DNA of 11,949 bases from Bacteroidota bacterium (GTDB lineage Bacteria > Bacteroidota > Bacteroidia > Bacteroidales > VadinHA17): the NCBI GenBank assembly GCA_030593185.1, contig JAUVHQ010000040.1, positions 1 to 11,949 on the forward strand, given 5' to 3'. The notes beneath the pieces were generated by a model that was given only the letters and a program-made list of their open reading frames with translations, was not told where the DNA came from and searched no databases. Positions 1-7,979 of this stretch are shown one piece after another. Position 1 is the stretch's first letter. Every line of letters begins with the position of its first letter. Position numbers and translations under genes: made by a program.

Positions 1-310
1 TTCCAGCGCCGTGACTTGAAAGTCCGCCATGCCATATCATGAGTATTTCAACAGGATTACTGAGATAATAACCGGGTTCATAAAACAAGCAATGTCCAAA
101 ACGGGCTCCGATTATAGTACCAAGCGCCATATATAAAGTTAGCCTGTCAAGAACTTCTTCCGGTATTTTTTCTTTTTTGAAAAACCTGGCCATAATAAGG
201 TAACCAAATAAAAAAGAGGAAGCAAACAGGAGGCCGTACCAGCGAATAGCGAATTTGCCAATGCTAAAAATTTCAGGATTTACATTCCAGGGTATATCTA
301 AAAGTATCAT
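1..310 (-). CDS. lgt: Prolipoprotein diacylglyceryl transferase (Lgt), N-terminal 103 residues, cut by the left window edge
   Basis: Lgt is an inner-membrane enzyme that moves diacylglycerol from phosphatidylglycerol to the lipobox cysteine of prolipoproteins, the first step of lipoprotein maturation. Reading the minus strand from the ATG at 310-308 gives an uninterrupted frame to the edge. Visible family marks are the IRWYGL block (residues 22-27) at the end of the first periplasmic stretch, a hydrophobic membrane segment (about 27-41), the GARFGHCLFYEP block (68-79) and the highly characteristic HGGLSSHGAG (94-103), matching the Lgt signature around the conserved His. The remaining two thirds of the protein lie outside the window. 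The gene diverges from a lipoprotein gene across a 118-bp spacer. The two lipoproteins encoded to the right are expected substrates, although lgt is a housekeeping gene and the adjacency need not be functional. Family identification is firm; only completeness is unknown. Confidence 0.93.
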   Translation of the reverse strand, partial: MILLDIPWNVNPEIFSIGKFAIRWYGLLFASSFLFGYLIMARFFKKEKIPEEVLDRLTLYMALGTIIGARFGHCLFYEPGYYLSNPVEILMIWHGGLSSHGAG

Positions 311-331
311 GATAAATTATTAATTATCGGT

Positions 332-339
332 CAAAACTA
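332..339 (-). promoter_or_regulatory. Candidate Bacteroidota -7 box for lgt
   Basis: On the minus strand the sequence reads TAGTTTTG, a full match to the Bacteroidota TAnnTTTG -7 element, 21 bases before the lgt ATG. No convincing TTTG -33 box lies at the expected distance, so this rests on the -7 match alone. Confidence 0.3.
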
Positions 340-367
340 AAAAATATTAATATCTCCTCATATATAA

Positions 368-400
368 TTGGTGAAAATATTTGTAAAGTTTGTAAGTTTG
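368..400 (+). promoter_or_regulatory. Candidate promoter for the Ig-like lipoprotein gene
   Basis: TAAGTTTG at 393-400 matches the Bacteroidota -7 consensus TAnnTTTG, and a TTG at 368-370 lies 22 bases upstream, close to the usual spacing of the -33 element. Transcription would start near 407, leaving a leader of about 20 bases before the GTG at 429. Two more TTTG motifs nearby (380-383 and 389-392) make the exact box uncertain. Confidence 0.35.
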
Positions 401-428
401 CTGTTTATACCACAACATTATATTTACT

Positions 429-2243
429 GTGAACAAACCGGTTTTCCTGATATTAATCTCAATTATTCTTTTAAGTACAATAAATTGTGCACGTGTCGGA
501 TCTCCGGTCGGAGGCAAAAAAGATATTTTGGCCCCTGAAATAATTGAGAGCACTCCGAATAATTATTCAAAGAATTTTGGATCAGACAAAATAGAAATAG
601 AACTTAATGAATTTGTGCGTTTTAACAATCTGCAACAAAAACTGGTTATTTCGCCACCGCTTGATGAAAAACCCGAGATATTTGTCAGGGGAAAGAGTAT
701 TATTATTGAGCTGGGTAAGCAGGAACTAAAGAAAAACACAACCTATACTTTTTCTTTTTATGATGCCATAGTAGATAACAATGAGGGAAATGCGATTAAA
801 GACTATGAGTTTGTTTTTTCTACCGGAAACCGGCTGGATTCATTATCAGTAAATGGCATTGTACTCAAGGCGTTTGATCTTGAGCCGGAAGAAGAAGGGG
901 TGGAGGTATTATTATATGATCTTTTGGATGATACCATTCCACAAACAACCCCTCCTTTGTATATTGGAAAACCGGACAAAGAGGGTAAATTCAGGATAAA
1001 TAATGTTAAGACGGATACATTCAGGATATTTGCAATAAAAGACGGCAATCGCAATCATTATTTTGACCAGGCTGGAGAGGCATTTGCATTTCTGGATTCA
1101 ACCCTGTTAGTAAGTGCCCCCCCTGAATTTTTTGTGGACACTATAAGAAAAGATACAACAGATACAGACACAATAGATGCTGATACAATAGATACTGATA
1201 CAATAGGTGCCGATACAACAGAAATTGGCATAGAAGAAATAAAACCGGATATCAGGTTATTGCTTTTTATGGAAGACCATTCAATTCAATACCTGAAAAA
1301 TTCGACACGAGAAACCAGGGAACATATACAACTGGTTTTTAATATGCCATTAAAAGAGAGAAAACTTGAGATAACACCAATAGATATTGATACAAAAAAC
1401 GGATGGTTTATCAAAGAGGAATTCATTATTGGAGACACTGTAAATGTTTGGATTACAGATACTATTGTATCCGAATCTGATTTAGTAACCCTTAAGCTGG
1501 AATACATGAAAGAAGATTCTACAGGGAATTATTTTTCGTTTACCGACACCTCTTTATTAAGATACATAGCTCCTACCGGAAAAAAAAGAGGCAGCAGAGA
1601 GATTGCTGACAAAACAGAGAAAACACTTGTATTAATTCCGTCGATAAGAAAAAACGCTCAAGTTGAATTAAATCAAAAAATTGTTATTGAGTCAAAAACA
1701 CCGGTAAAGATGATAGATACCTCAAAAATCAAACTGTTTCTTTTTGAGGATTCATTAAAAATCAATAACGGATATATCCTGGAAAAAGACTCCTTGCAAA
1801 TCCGGAAGTTCAGGTTTAGTACAGAATGGCAGGAAGCTGCTAACTACCAATTGTTTTTTGAACCCGGGGCTTTTACCGGCATATATGGTTACAGTAATGA
1901 TACCCTTCTGCTGGATTTCAGAATGCGTAAGCTGGATTACTATGGTAAAATCATTGTAACTTTAAAAAAAATACCGGATAACCTGATTATTCAATTGCTT
2001 GATAATAAAGGCGAAGTAAGTAAGGAAAAAACCGGCTGGAAAAATAACCGGGTTGAATTTTCTTTTTTACACCCCGGAAAATACAGACTAAAAGTAATTT
2101 ATGACAGGAATAAAAACGGGAAATGGGATACGGGAAACTATGAGGAGAAAAGACAACCTGAAAAAGTAAATTTTTACGAAAAAGAATTGAATGTCAGAGC
2201 TAACTGGGATTTGGAAATCAAATGGGATTTGGAAACTAAATAG
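429..2243 (+). CDS. Ig-like (SbsA/Big_5-type) domain lipoprotein of Bacteroidota, function unknown
   Basis: This is a 604-residue envelope lipoprotein. The N-terminus has a short charged end, a hydrophobic stretch (about 5-18) and a lipobox-like TINC ending in Cys20. It is followed by the ARVGSPVGGKKD stretch that typifies this Bacteroidota family. Residues of roughly 50-133 form a bacterial Ig-like domain (bounded by IEIELNEFV and YEFVFSTG). A beta-rich segment near 185-225 contains RIFAIKDGNRNHYFD. An Asp/Thr linker (about 237-268) follows, then more Ig-like or beta-rich sequence. The C-terminal block (about 545-604), with YDRNKNGKWDTGNYEEKRQPE and NWDLEIKW, is a recurrent ending of the family. 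GTG is the only plausible start: an in-frame stop lies at 393-395 and no ATG precedes the signal peptide. The family is commonly conserved, but its role is not established; an envelope structural or assembly role is a guess. The gene stands alone between divergent lgt and a palindromic spacer. Confidence 0.8.
   Translation: MNKPVFLILISIILLSTINCARVGSPVGGKKDILAPEIIESTPNNYSKNFGSDKIEIELNEFVRFNNLQQKLVISPPLDEKPEIFVRGKSIIIELGKQELKKNTTYTFSFYDAIVDNNEGNAIKDYEFVFSTGNRLDSLSVNGIVLKAFDLEPEEEGVEVLLYDLLDDTIPQTTPPLYIGKPDKEGKFRINNVKTDTFRIFAIKDGNRNHYFDQAGEAFAFLDSTLLVSAPPEFFVDTIRKDTTDTDTIDADTIDTDTIGADTTEIGIEEIKPDIRLLLFMEDHSIQYLKNSTRETREHIQLVFNMPLKERKLEITPIDIDTKNGWFIKEEFIIGDTVNVWITDTIVSESDLVTLKLEYMKEDSTGNYFSFTDTSLLRYIAPTGKKRGSREIADKTEKTLVLIPSIRKNAQVELNQKIVIESKTPVKMIDTSKIKLFLFEDSLKINNGYILEKDSLQIRKFRFSTEWQEAANYQLFFEPGAFTGIYGYSNDTLLLDFRMRKLDYYGKIIVTLKKIPDNLIIQLLDNKGEVSKEKTGWKNNRVEFSFLHPGKYRLKVIYDRNKNGKWDTGNYEEKRQPEKVNFYEKELNVRANWDLEIKWDLETK
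1161..1220 (+). repeat. Four in-frame 15-bp tandem repeats (Asp/Thr linker)
   Basis: Four consecutive units related to GATACTGATACAATA encode DTDTI, DADTI, DTDTI and GADTT (residues 245-264 of the lipoprotein). The units differ at a few bases, so the array is somewhat diverged. It probably forms a flexible acidic linker between folded domains. Because each unit is five codons, changes in copy number would keep the frame. Confidence 0.75.
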
Positions 2244-2248
2244 TATCC

Positions 2249-2445
2249 GTCCATAAAGTCAAACAATTTTTGAATAAAAGCACCAAATAACAAATAACAA
2301 ATAACAAATAAATTCCAAATACCAATGATCAAATATTCAAAACGACTTTAAATATTGTGATTTAGATCATTGAGATTTATTTGTATTTTAGTGCTTGTCA
2401 TTTGTGATTTTTTAATATTTATTTAAACTTTCGGACTTTATAGAC
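2249..2445. repeat. 197-bp imperfect palindrome between the two lipoprotein genes (MITE-like or dispersed intergenic repeat)
   Basis: The ends GTCCATAAAGTC (2249-2260) and GACTTTATAGAC (2434-2445) are inverted copies matching at 11 of 12 bases. Inner blocks CAATGATC (2323-2330) and GATCATTG (2365-2372) are also inverted, and both pairs share one centre of symmetry near 2347. Between them the left arm carries a short CAAATAA array whose counterpart in the right arm is degenerate. The element fills nearly the whole spacer, from 5 bases after the lipoprotein stop to 35 bases before the M16 start. Transcribed, it would fold as one long hairpin and could stop transcription or protect the mRNA end. 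No coding capacity was found. Calling it a mobile MITE would need other copies. Confidence 0.6.
2284..2311 (+). repeat. CAAATAA tandem array, four perfect 7-bp units
   Basis: Four head-to-tail copies of CAAATAA lie inside the left arm of the palindrome. Perfect short repeats of this kind are prone to slippage, so copy number may vary between strains. Confidence 0.8.
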
Positions 2446-2480
2446 AAATTCTAAATAATTAACCCTATAAATTTTATACA

Positions 2481-5414
2481 ATGAAAACACTACAATCTTT
2501 AATTCTGCTGCTTATCTTTATTTTGTTTTCCCGGTGTGCAGGGGAAAAATATAAAGTAAAAGAAAGCATTGATGAAAATGGGTATTCGTATGAAACCATT
2601 ACAAACGATCCTCTTAAAACCCGTATTTACACTCTTGAAAACGGGTTAAAGGTTTATCTTTCTGTTAATAAGGACGAACCAAGGATACAAACCCTTACCG
2701 GGGTCCGTGCCGGATCAACATGTGATCCTGTCGAAACCACGGGGTTAGCCCACTATTTTGAACATATGATGTTCAAAGGAACAGATGAAATTGCCACAAC
2801 CGACTGGGAAAAAGAGAAAATACTCCTGCAGGAAATATCAGATTTGTTTGAAAAGAGGCGAGAGACTGAAGATGCGAAAATGAAGAAGGTACTGTACTTC
2901 AAAATTGACAGTTTATCTTACGAAGCGGCGCAATATGTAGCGACAAACGAATATGATAAAATGGCTTCCAGCATTGGAGCAAAAGGGACCAACGCAGGCA
3001 CCTCATACGATTTTACAGTATATATCAATAATATTCCATCTAATGAATTGGAAAAATGGGCACGTCTTGAATCGGAACGTTTTGCTGATATGGTTCTACG
3101 GATCTTTCATACCGAACTGGAAACCGTGTATGAAGAATTCAATATGTACCAGGATAATGATAACAGCCGGGCTAATAAGATGCTGATGAAAAACTTGTTT
3201 CCGAATCATCCATATGGCAAGGATGTGATAGGGTTGCCCGAACATCTTAAAAATCCTTCTATGGTCAATATTTATGAATTCGCCGAAACATTTTATGTTC
3301 CAAATAATATAGCAATTGCATTATCCGGAGATCTGGATAATGAAAAGACAATTAAGGTGCTGGATAAATATTTCGGAAAACTGGAACCAGGCGATTTGCC
3401 TGAAATTAACCAACCCAAAGAAGAACCGGTTAAAGACCCCGTTGTTTGTGAAATTACCGGGCCATCAGCCGCCAATCTGATGTTCGCTTACCGCTTTGAT
3501 GCTGATAACAGTGAAGATTACAGATATGTAAGACTGATAGATATGATACTGAGCAATAGACAAGCAGGACTGATTGACCTTAACCTTGTTCAGCAACAAA
3601 AAGTAATAAATGCAGGATGTAGTCCGAATTTCATGAGAGATTATGGTATTCACAGGTTTTATGGAATACCCAGACAGGGACAGACACTTGAGGAAGTTAA
3701 AGACCTTTTGCTTGATGAAATTGAAAAGATAAAAAAAGGCGAGTTTGAAGAGTGGATGATCGAGGCGGTGATTAATGATATGAAACTTACCAGGATACGC
3801 CGGAATGATAATAATTTCAGCCGGAGCTGGGGGTATATCGATGCGTTTATAAAGGATATTCCTTACGTTGACAGAGTAAAATTCCTGGATGAACTCGAAA
3901 GTATTACCAAAGAAGATCTGGTGAATTTTGCGAAAACACATTATAATGATAATTATGTGGTAGTATATAAACGGACAGGAGCAAACGATGAACTGGTAAA
4001 AGTGGAAAAACCTGAAATTACCCCCATTCCCATTAACCGCGATAAGCAATCGGAATTCTATAAAGAGTTTATTAAAGATCAACCCGAGCCGATAAAACCG
4101 GTATTTGTGGATTTTGAAAAAGCGATTGTACAAAATCACATGGATAAAGGGATAAAGATTGAATATATTGAGAATAGAACAAATGAACTTTTCACTTTGC
4201 AGTATATTCTGGAAATGGGGAAAAATCATGATCTGAAACTTCCGCTTGCGGTAAATTATCTTCCTTTTCTGGGGACTGAAAAATACACACCCGCTGAACT
4301 GCAACAAGAGTTTTTCAAGCTGGGTATAAGCATGGGTGTCTATGCAGGGAACGATCGGTCTTATGTATATATTACCGGGTTGCAAGAATCCCTTGATCCC
4401 GGATTGGAATTGCTTGAGCATGTTATTGCAAATGTAGAGCCCGATAAGAGTGCCTACGATGAGTATGTTAAAGGAATTCTGAAAAAGCGAAAGGACAGGA
4501 AGCTGAGTAAATCTTCCATCCTGTGGGGGGGGTTGTTTAATTATGGTATGTACGGAGAAAAATCACCCTATACACACCTTATTTCTGAAGATAACCTGAA
4601 AGCCCAGGATCCGGAAGAACTGACCGGGTTGCTAAAGGACCTGTATTCATATAAACACAAAGTTTTTTATTATGGAAGCATGCCGTTAACAAAAGTTATG
4701 CGGGTTATTGAAAAGCATCATAAAGTTCCTGAAGAACTAAAAACTTACCCTGACCCTGTGAAGTTTGTTGAACTGGAAACCAATGAAAACAAAGTCTATT
4801 TTGTAGATTATGATATGGTTCAGGTAAACATAATTATGATGTCTAAGGATGAAAAACTGAACATGTCGTTATTGCCAGAGGCAATATTATTTAATGAATA
4901 TTTTGGTGGAGGATTGTCATCTATAGTGTTTCAGGAGATCAGGGAATCAAGAGCACTGGCTTATTCGGCGTTTGCCAGTTTCAATATTCCCGCTAAACGG
5001 GAACGGTCTCATTTTACTTACGGATTTGTGGGAACTCAGGCAGATAAGCTACAAATGGCAACACATGCACTGCTAGACCTGATGAATGATATGCCCAAAG
5101 CCGGGAAACAATTTGACCTGGCAAAAGAGTCAATCATGAAAAAGATAGAATCGGAACGGATTACCAAGACAAATATATATTCTACATATATTAGAAATCT
5201 CGATCGTGGTGTGAATTATGATACAAGAAAAGATGTATATGAAGCTATGAAAACGATAAGCCTGGATGAGTTGGATAAATTCTTTATGGAGCATATAGCA
5301 GGGAAAAATTACACCTTCCTGGTACTGGGCGACAGAGATGCGGTGGATATGAACGTGCTGAAAGAACTGGGTACGATCAGAGAAATAAAACTCGAAGAGA
5401 TATTCGGGCACTAG
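2481..5414 (+). CDS. M16 family (pitrilysin/insulinase-type) zinc metallopeptidase lipoprotein
   Basis: This is a 977-residue two-halved M16 metallopeptidase, about the length of full four-domain members, which degrade peptides inside a clamshell chamber. A signal peptide (hydrophobic 7-16) ends at the lipobox LFSRC, giving lipidated Cys19, so the enzyme is anchored in the envelope facing the periplasm or the surface. The inverted zinc motif HYFEH is at 91-95 (zinc ligands His91 and His95, catalytic Glu94). The third ligand is probably Glu214 in LETVYEEF. An extra charged helical segment (about 104-155) separates these, as is usual for the Bacteroidota subfamily with an ATTDWEKEK block. The second half (from about 540) lacks HxxEH but keeps EIRESRALAYS (819-829), containing the Arg/Tyr pair of the non-catalytic M16 half. 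Key residues are present, so activity is expected; the substrate is unknown. The ATG at 2481 places the signal peptide correctly. The gene appears monocistronic and ends at a strong terminator. Confidence 0.93.
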   Translation: MKTLQSLILLLIFILFSRCAGEKYKVKESIDENGYSYETITNDPLKTRIYTLENGLKVYLSVNKDEPRIQTLTGVRAGSTCDPVETTGLAHYFEHMMFKGTDEIATTDWEKEKILLQEISDLFEKRRETEDAKMKKVLYFKIDSLSYEAAQYVATNEYDKMASSIGAKGTNAGTSYDFTVYINNIPSNELEKWARLESERFADMVLRIFHTELETVYEEFNMYQDNDNSRANKMLMKNLFPNHPYGKDVIGLPEHLKNPSMVNIYEFAETFYVPNNIAIALSGDLDNEKTIKVLDKYFGKLEPGDLPEINQPKEEPVKDPVVCEITGPSAANLMFAYRFDADNSEDYRYVRLIDMILSNRQAGLIDLNLVQQQKVINAGCSPNFMRDYGIHRFYGIPRQGQTLEEVKDLLLDEIEKIKKGEFEEWMIEAVINDMKLTRIRRNDNNFSRSWGYIDAFIKDIPYVDRVKFLDELESITKEDLVNFAKTHYNDNYVVVYKRTGANDELVKVEKPEITPIPINRDKQSEFYKEFIKDQPEPIKPVFVDFEKAIVQNHMDKGIKIEYIENRTNELFTLQYILEMGKNHDLKLPLAVNYLPFLGTEKYTPAELQQEFFKLGISMGVYAGNDRSYVYITGLQESLDPGLELLEHVIANVEPDKSAYDEYVKGILKKRKDRKLSKSSILWGGLFNYGMYGEKSPYTHLISEDNLKAQDPEELTGLLKDLYSYKHKVFYYGSMPLTKVMRVIEKHHKVPEELKTYPDPVKFVELETNENKVYFVDYDMVQVNIIMMSKDEKLNMSLLPEAILFNEYFGGGLSSIVFQEIRESRALAYSAFASFNIPAKRERSHFTYGFVGTQADKLQMATHALLDLMNDMPKAGKQFDLAKESIMKKIESERITKTNIYSTYIRNLDRGVNYDTRKDVYEAMKTISLDELDKFFMEHIAGKNYTFLVLGDRDAVDMNVLKELGTIREIKLEEIFGH

Positions 5415-5427
5415 AAAATAATTTAAG

Positions 5428-5460
5428 CAGCTCCGGTTCCGAATCGGGGCTGTTTTTTTT
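5428..5460 (+). terminator. Rho-independent terminator of the M16 gene
   Basis: Beginning 14 bases after the stop codon, CAGCTCCGGTT (5428-5438) pairs with AATCGGGGCTG (5442-5452) around a CCG loop, an 11-bp stem including two G-U pairs. A run of eight T follows (5453-5460). This separates the envelope genes from the sugar cluster. Confidence 0.88.
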
Positions 5461-5533
5461 ATCGGATTTTTAACCCGAATAACAATGCCTATGATCAATT
5501 ACAGAGGGTTACTGTGTATTGAGAAAAATATTT

Positions 5534-5541
5534 TAAATTTG
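5534..5541 (+). promoter_or_regulatory. Candidate -7 promoter box for the sugar transporter gene
   Basis: TAAATTTG fully matches the Bacteroidota -7 consensus TAnnTTTG and sits 48 bases before the transporter ATG, downstream of the terminator. A start near 5548 would give a leader of about 40 bases. A canonical TTTG -33 box is not evident at the expected distance (the region reads GGTTACTGTG). Confidence 0.4.
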
Positions 5542-5589
5542 TGGATTAAATTAGCTAAATCGTTTTAACAAACATTCTTTAGAATTAGA

Positions 5590-6759
5590 ATGCCAGAAAA
5601 GAAAAACACTTTAACAACAGCACCCATATTTCTTGCATTTTTATGTATGGGTTTTGGCGATGCAGTCGGGCCCTTTGTAGGTTTAGCGAAAGAACATTTT
5701 CAACTCACAAATTTTATTGCAACTCTTATTCAATTTGTAGGGTTTGTTATGTTTTTTGTCCTGTCAATACCCATGGGAATATATCAGGACAAGAAAGGAA
5801 AGAAACACGTATTAATGTTGGGCTTACTGGTGGCTCTTATCGGACTGGTTATTCCAATTTTCGGGGGATTAAAAGAATATTCGGTATTTCTTATTACAGT
5901 TCTGTTATTAGGAGGTGGTGCAGCAATATTGCAAGTCGCCGGCAATCCGGTTATGAGAGATGTATCACCCGATGGGAAATATTCACGAAACCTTTCACTG
6001 GGGCAATTTGTAAAAGCAATTGGATCTCTTTCAGGACCGGTAATTCCCGTTATTGCAGCTCGCTGGTTTAATGCAGGATGGGAATTGATTTTTCCTATTT
6101 ACTCCATTGCACTATTAATAACACTGGCAATATTATGGTTTACAAATATTAAAGAAAAAGAAGTAGAAAACACAATACCAGCAACATTCAAATCATCATT
6201 TCAACTATTAGGAAATAGTTATGTTGCATTGATGGTGCTGGGAATATTTATTTATGTTGGGGCAGAGCAGAGTATGAGTTCCGGGATACCGCTTTACCTG
6301 GAATCAAAATTTGGTATTGATATTGAAAGTTTGGGGGTTGCAGGCACAGGGTTGTTTTTTCTGGCTTTAATGACAGGCAGATTCTTTGGGGCAGTTATTC
6401 TGAACTGGATGTCTGCACGAAAATTTCTTATGATAACTGTTCTGGTTTCTGTTTTGGGAATTTCAGGCATGTTTACAGGTGTTGAATCATTGGCTGTGAT
6501 CAGTATTCTTGTTATAGGACTGGGCTTTGCAAATATTTTCCCGTTGATTTTTTCAATTACAGTTGATCATATACCGGAGAGAACAAATGAGCTTTCAGGG
6601 CTAATGATTTCTGCAATTGTGGGAGGAGCGATATTGCCGCCTGTTATGGGACTTGTTGCTGATATGTCGAGTATGACCATTGGCTTTTTTGTGCCGCTTG
6701 CCGGGATAGGATATATCTTTTTCGTAGCATTGAAAAATTTAAAAGTTAAATCATTGTAA
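5590..6759 (+). CDS. Sugar MFS transporter, FGHS (FucP/GluP/NagP-like) family
   Basis: This is a 389-residue, strongly hydrophobic protein with about 12 predicted membrane spans, consistent with a major facilitator. The block MGFGDAVGPFVGLAKEHF (residues 20-37), the cytoplasmic loop GIYQDKKGKK between spans 2 and 3, and GNPVMRDVSPDGKYSRNLSL (117-136) followed by GQFVKAIGSLSGP are typical of Bacteroidota members of the fucose-galactose-hexose:H+ symporter family. It should import a monosaccharide across the inner membrane with protons. The sugar (glucose, galactose, fucose, GlcNAc or other) cannot be read from the sequence. A ROK kinase follows after a 246-bp repeat-rich spacer, suggesting that the imported sugar is phosphorylated by that kinase. 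A candidate promoter lies just upstream. Family confidence is high; substrate is open. Confidence 0.87.
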   Translation: MPEKKNTLTTAPIFLAFLCMGFGDAVGPFVGLAKEHFQLTNFIATLIQFVGFVMFFVLSIPMGIYQDKKGKKHVLMLGLLVALIGLVIPIFGGLKEYSVFLITVLLLGGGAAILQVAGNPVMRDVSPDGKYSRNLSLGQFVKAIGSLSGPVIPVIAARWFNAGWELIFPIYSIALLITLAILWFTNIKEKEVENTIPATFKSSFQLLGNSYVALMVLGIFIYVGAEQSMSSGIPLYLESKFGIDIESLGVAGTGLFFLALMTGRFFGAVILNWMSARKFLMITVLVSVLGISGMFTGVESLAVISILVIGLGFANIFPLIFSITVDHIPERTNELSGLMISAIVGGAILPPVMGLVADMSSMTIGFFVPLAGIGYIFFVALKNLKVKSL

Positions 6760-6844
6760 CTAATCAGTACTTAAAGTGAACTATGCTTCAACTATGCTCA
6801 GCATAAAAAGTTAAGAGTGCCTAAAGTTGAGAAGAAGTTATAAC

Positions 6845-6946
6845 TTTAGACATTGTAGATATTTTAGCATTCCGGGCATTTTAGCATTCTATGCCTTTTG
6901 AATTTTAGGCATTATTATTTTTAAAACTTTAGTCATTTTAGTCATT
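6845..6946 (+). repeat. Cluster of six TTTAG(N)CATT units between transporter and kinase genes
   Basis: Six copies of TTTAG, an optional single base, then CATT occur at 6845-6854, 6863-6871, 6880-6888, 6904-6913, 6928-6937 and 6937-6946, all in one orientation and irregularly spaced. Just upstream, CTAAAGTT (6821-6828) and AACTTTAG (6842-6849) form an 8-bp inverted pair, enclosing most of the perfect 12-base palindrome AAGTTATAACTT (6835-6846). TATGCT and AGCATA (6793-6805) form another short inverted pair. No T-run follows these, so they are not classic terminators. The 246-bp spacer holds no gene. It could be a dispersed repeat or a multi-site operator; the sequence does not decide. Confidence 0.5.
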
Positions 6947-7005
6947 CCAAACTTAAGGCACTAAATATTTACAAATCATTAATATAAAATTAAATTATTG
7001 TAAAC

Positions 7006-7968
7006 ATGAAAGAAGTAACATACGGACTCGATATTGGTGGAACCAATAGTGTTATTGGAATTGTAGACAGAGAAGGACAAATACTTGCTGAAGACATAGT
7101 ATCAACCAGAAAATATCCAGTTGTTGAAGATTTTGTTGAGGCATGCTATTCTACCATGCAAAAGCTGAAAGAATCTTTAAGTGAAGAAGTGAAAATCATG
7201 GGAGTTGGGATTGGAGCACCAAATGCGAATTACTATAATGGAACAATAGAACATCCGCCAAATCTTGTCTGGGAAGGGATTATACCCCTGGCTGATATGT
7301 TTAAAAAATATTTTGACGTTCCGGTTGTGCTAACCAATGATGCAAACGCGGCAGCTATGGGTGAGATGATCTTTGGCGGTGCCCGGGGCATGAAGCATTT
7401 TATAGAATATACTCTTGGAACAGGCCTTGGAAGCGGAATTGTGATTAATGGAGAAATTCTGTACGGACATACAGGATTTGCAGGGGAAATAGGACATATT
7501 ATTATGAAACCCGGAGGAAGAGATTGTGGTTGTGGACGGCAAGGTTGTTTGGAAAATTATGCGTCAGCAACCGGATTAGTAAGGACAATGCATGAACTTC
7601 TTGGTAAAAGAAGAGATGAAAGCAAACTGCGAAAAATATGTTGCGAAGAGCTGGATTCAAAACAAATTGCTGAAGCTGCAAAAGAAGGTGATAAAATTGC
7701 ACTTGAAGCTTTTGATGATACTGCAAGAATACTTGCCCTGTCAATTGCGAATGCAGTGGCTTTTTCAAGTCCGGAAGCTGTTTTTCTTTTTGGAGGTCTG
7801 GCAAATGCAGGGGACCTGATTTTCAAACCCACCAGGAAGTATATGGAAGAAATATTACAAATTATGTTTAAAGAAACAGTGAAATTATTACCCTCAGAAA
7901 TACCCGAAAGTAAAGGTGCGGTAATGGGAGCAAGCGCACTGGCATGGAATGAAATATTGAATAAATAG
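7006..7968 (+). CDS. ROK family sugar kinase (glucokinase / amino-sugar kinase type)
   Basis: This is a 320-residue cytoplasmic kinase that phosphorylates a hexose with ATP, usually at the 6-hydroxyl. The phosphate-binding DIGGTN is at residues 9-14 and the catalytic base is Asp112 in NDANAAA. The sugar-contacting motif GEIGH supplies Glu161 and His164. The ROK zinc site is complete: His164 with Cys174, Cys176 and Cys181 in CGCGRQGCLE. There is no helix-turn-helix N-terminal domain, so it is a kinase rather than a NagC/XylR-type repressor. GAPNANYYNGTIEHPPNL is the form seen in Bacteroidota ROK hexokinases. The family includes Bacteroides fragilis RokA, which acts on hexoses and N-acetylglucosamine, so both glucose and GlcNAc are reasonable substrates. 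It lies only 11 bases from the following gene, implying one transcript. Confidence 0.88.
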   Translation: MKEVTYGLDIGGTNSVIGIVDREGQILAEDIVSTRKYPVVEDFVEACYSTMQKLKESLSEEVKIMGVGIGAPNANYYNGTIEHPPNLVWEGIIPLADMFKKYFDVPVVLTNDANAAAMGEMIFGGARGMKHFIEYTLGTGLGSGIVINGEILYGHTGFAGEIGHIIMKPGGRDCGCGRQGCLENYASATGLVRTMHELLGKRRDESKLRKICCEELDSKQIAEAAKEGDKIALEAFDDTARILALSIANAVAFSSPEAVFLFGGLANAGDLIFKPTRKYMEEILQIMFKETVKLLPSEIPESKGAVMGASALAWNEILNK

Positions 7969-7979
7969 AAAACACATGT

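Noticed and set aside
3465..4421. 318-codon open frame on the minus strand
   Set aside because: It lies entirely inside the M16 peptidase gene, antisense to a frame with a full zinc motif and signal peptide; its translation is rich in Phe, Ile, Tyr and His with no recognisable domain, as expected for a complementary-strand shadow.
5130..5498. 122-codon minus-strand open frame crossing the end of the M16 gene and its terminator
   Set aside because: It runs antisense through the conserved end of the M16 gene and the terminator stem, and its translation shows no domain or credible start context.
6845..6946. Repeat cluster considered as a CRISPR array
   Set aside because: Units are only 9-10 bp, spacing is irregular (9-24 bases between starts) and there are no cas genes nearby.
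7006..7968. ROK protein considered as a NagC/Mlc/XylR-type repressor
   Set aside because: No N-terminal helix-turn-helix domain is present; the phosphate-binding DIGGTN motif starts at residue 9, so it is a kinase-only ROK protein.
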